In this document: positions 33,975 to 33,987 of the stretch, in pieces
Numbering within the stretch: position 1 is the stretch's first letter
Layout of the letters: each line of letters begins with the position of its first letter
Assembly (NCBI GenBank): GCA_039028935.1
Contig: JBCCHD010000037.1
Span: 1-33,987, forward strand
Direction: 5' to 3'
DNA: 33,987 nucleotides
From: Pseudomonadota bacterium
GTDB taxonomy: Bacteria > Pseudomonadota > Gammaproteobacteria > Steroidobacterales > SZUA-146
Notes under the pieces: generated by a model
What the model was told of the DNA's origin: nothing
Database searches by the model: none
The model's input: the letters and a program-made list of their open reading frames with translations, nothing else
Program-made: the position numbers and the translations under genes

Positions 33975-33987
33975 CCAACATCGCGCC

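Noticed and set aside
1-33987. CRISPR arrays, tRNA or rRNA genes, insertion sequences, integrases
   Set aside because: I looked for spaced direct repeats, cloverleaf-like segments with CCA ends, transposase motifs and terminal inverted repeats; none was found apart from the edge fold-back.

Overview
The window reads as a fragment of a Gram-negative chromosome, probably an uncultured, free-living gammaproteobacterium. The grounds are lipoprotein and Sec signal peptides, a proB-proA pair with a PUA-type ProB, a 7TMR-DISM diguanylate cyclase, two PEP-CTERM surface proteins, RoxA-like c-type cytochromes and thrombospondin type-3 (TSP3) repeat proteins. This taxonomic call is an inference; there is no rRNA or tRNA to anchor it. 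Both ends cut a gene or come very close to one, and the left end carries a 122-bp fold-back inverted repeat, so the window looks like a complete draft contig.

Left part (1-7.7 kb): a secreted amidohydrolase truncated by the fold-back, a threonine synthase-like PLP enzyme behind a structured leader, a bidirectional terminator, a PEP-CTERM protein, and a 989-residue secreted mosaic protein. The mosaic has TSP3, dockerin-like, Ig-like, amidohydrolase-like and C-terminal beta modules, and its amidohydrolase-like module has lost its metal ligands.

Cytochrome/patatin operon (7.7-13.9 kb, minus strand): two tandem paralogous RoxA/MauG-like diheme cytochromes c, one a lipoprotein and one membrane-anchored with an extra CX3CH site. 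They are followed, with a TGATG start/stop overlap, by a multi-spanning patatin-like lipase. A diguanylate cyclase diverges from the operon at 14.0 kb. This cassette is the best candidate here for an undescribed functional system: oxidation plus hydrolysis of a lipid or hydrophobic polymer.

Accessory-looking middle (15.9-23.3 kb): an unrecognised 768-residue exported protein with one canonical EF-hand in a visibly AT-richer stretch, a cohesin-like PEP-CTERM protein, a GNAT acetyltransferase, a DUF2799-like lipoprotein, a small membrane-anchored hypothetical protein and an Hcp-type Sel1-repeat protein with nine cysteine pairs. Intergenic gaps are long in this part.

Right part (23.7-34 kb): an MBOAT O-acyltransferase overlapping an SGNH-type partner (a cell-surface acylation pair), a YugP-like zinc protease, a TPR-type lipoprotein, proB and proA for proline synthesis, and a large HExxH metalloprotease lipoprotein with a propeptide and C-terminal TSP3 repeats. 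The secreted proteins share a recurring calcium-binding theme (TSP3 twice, dockerin loops, EF-hand).
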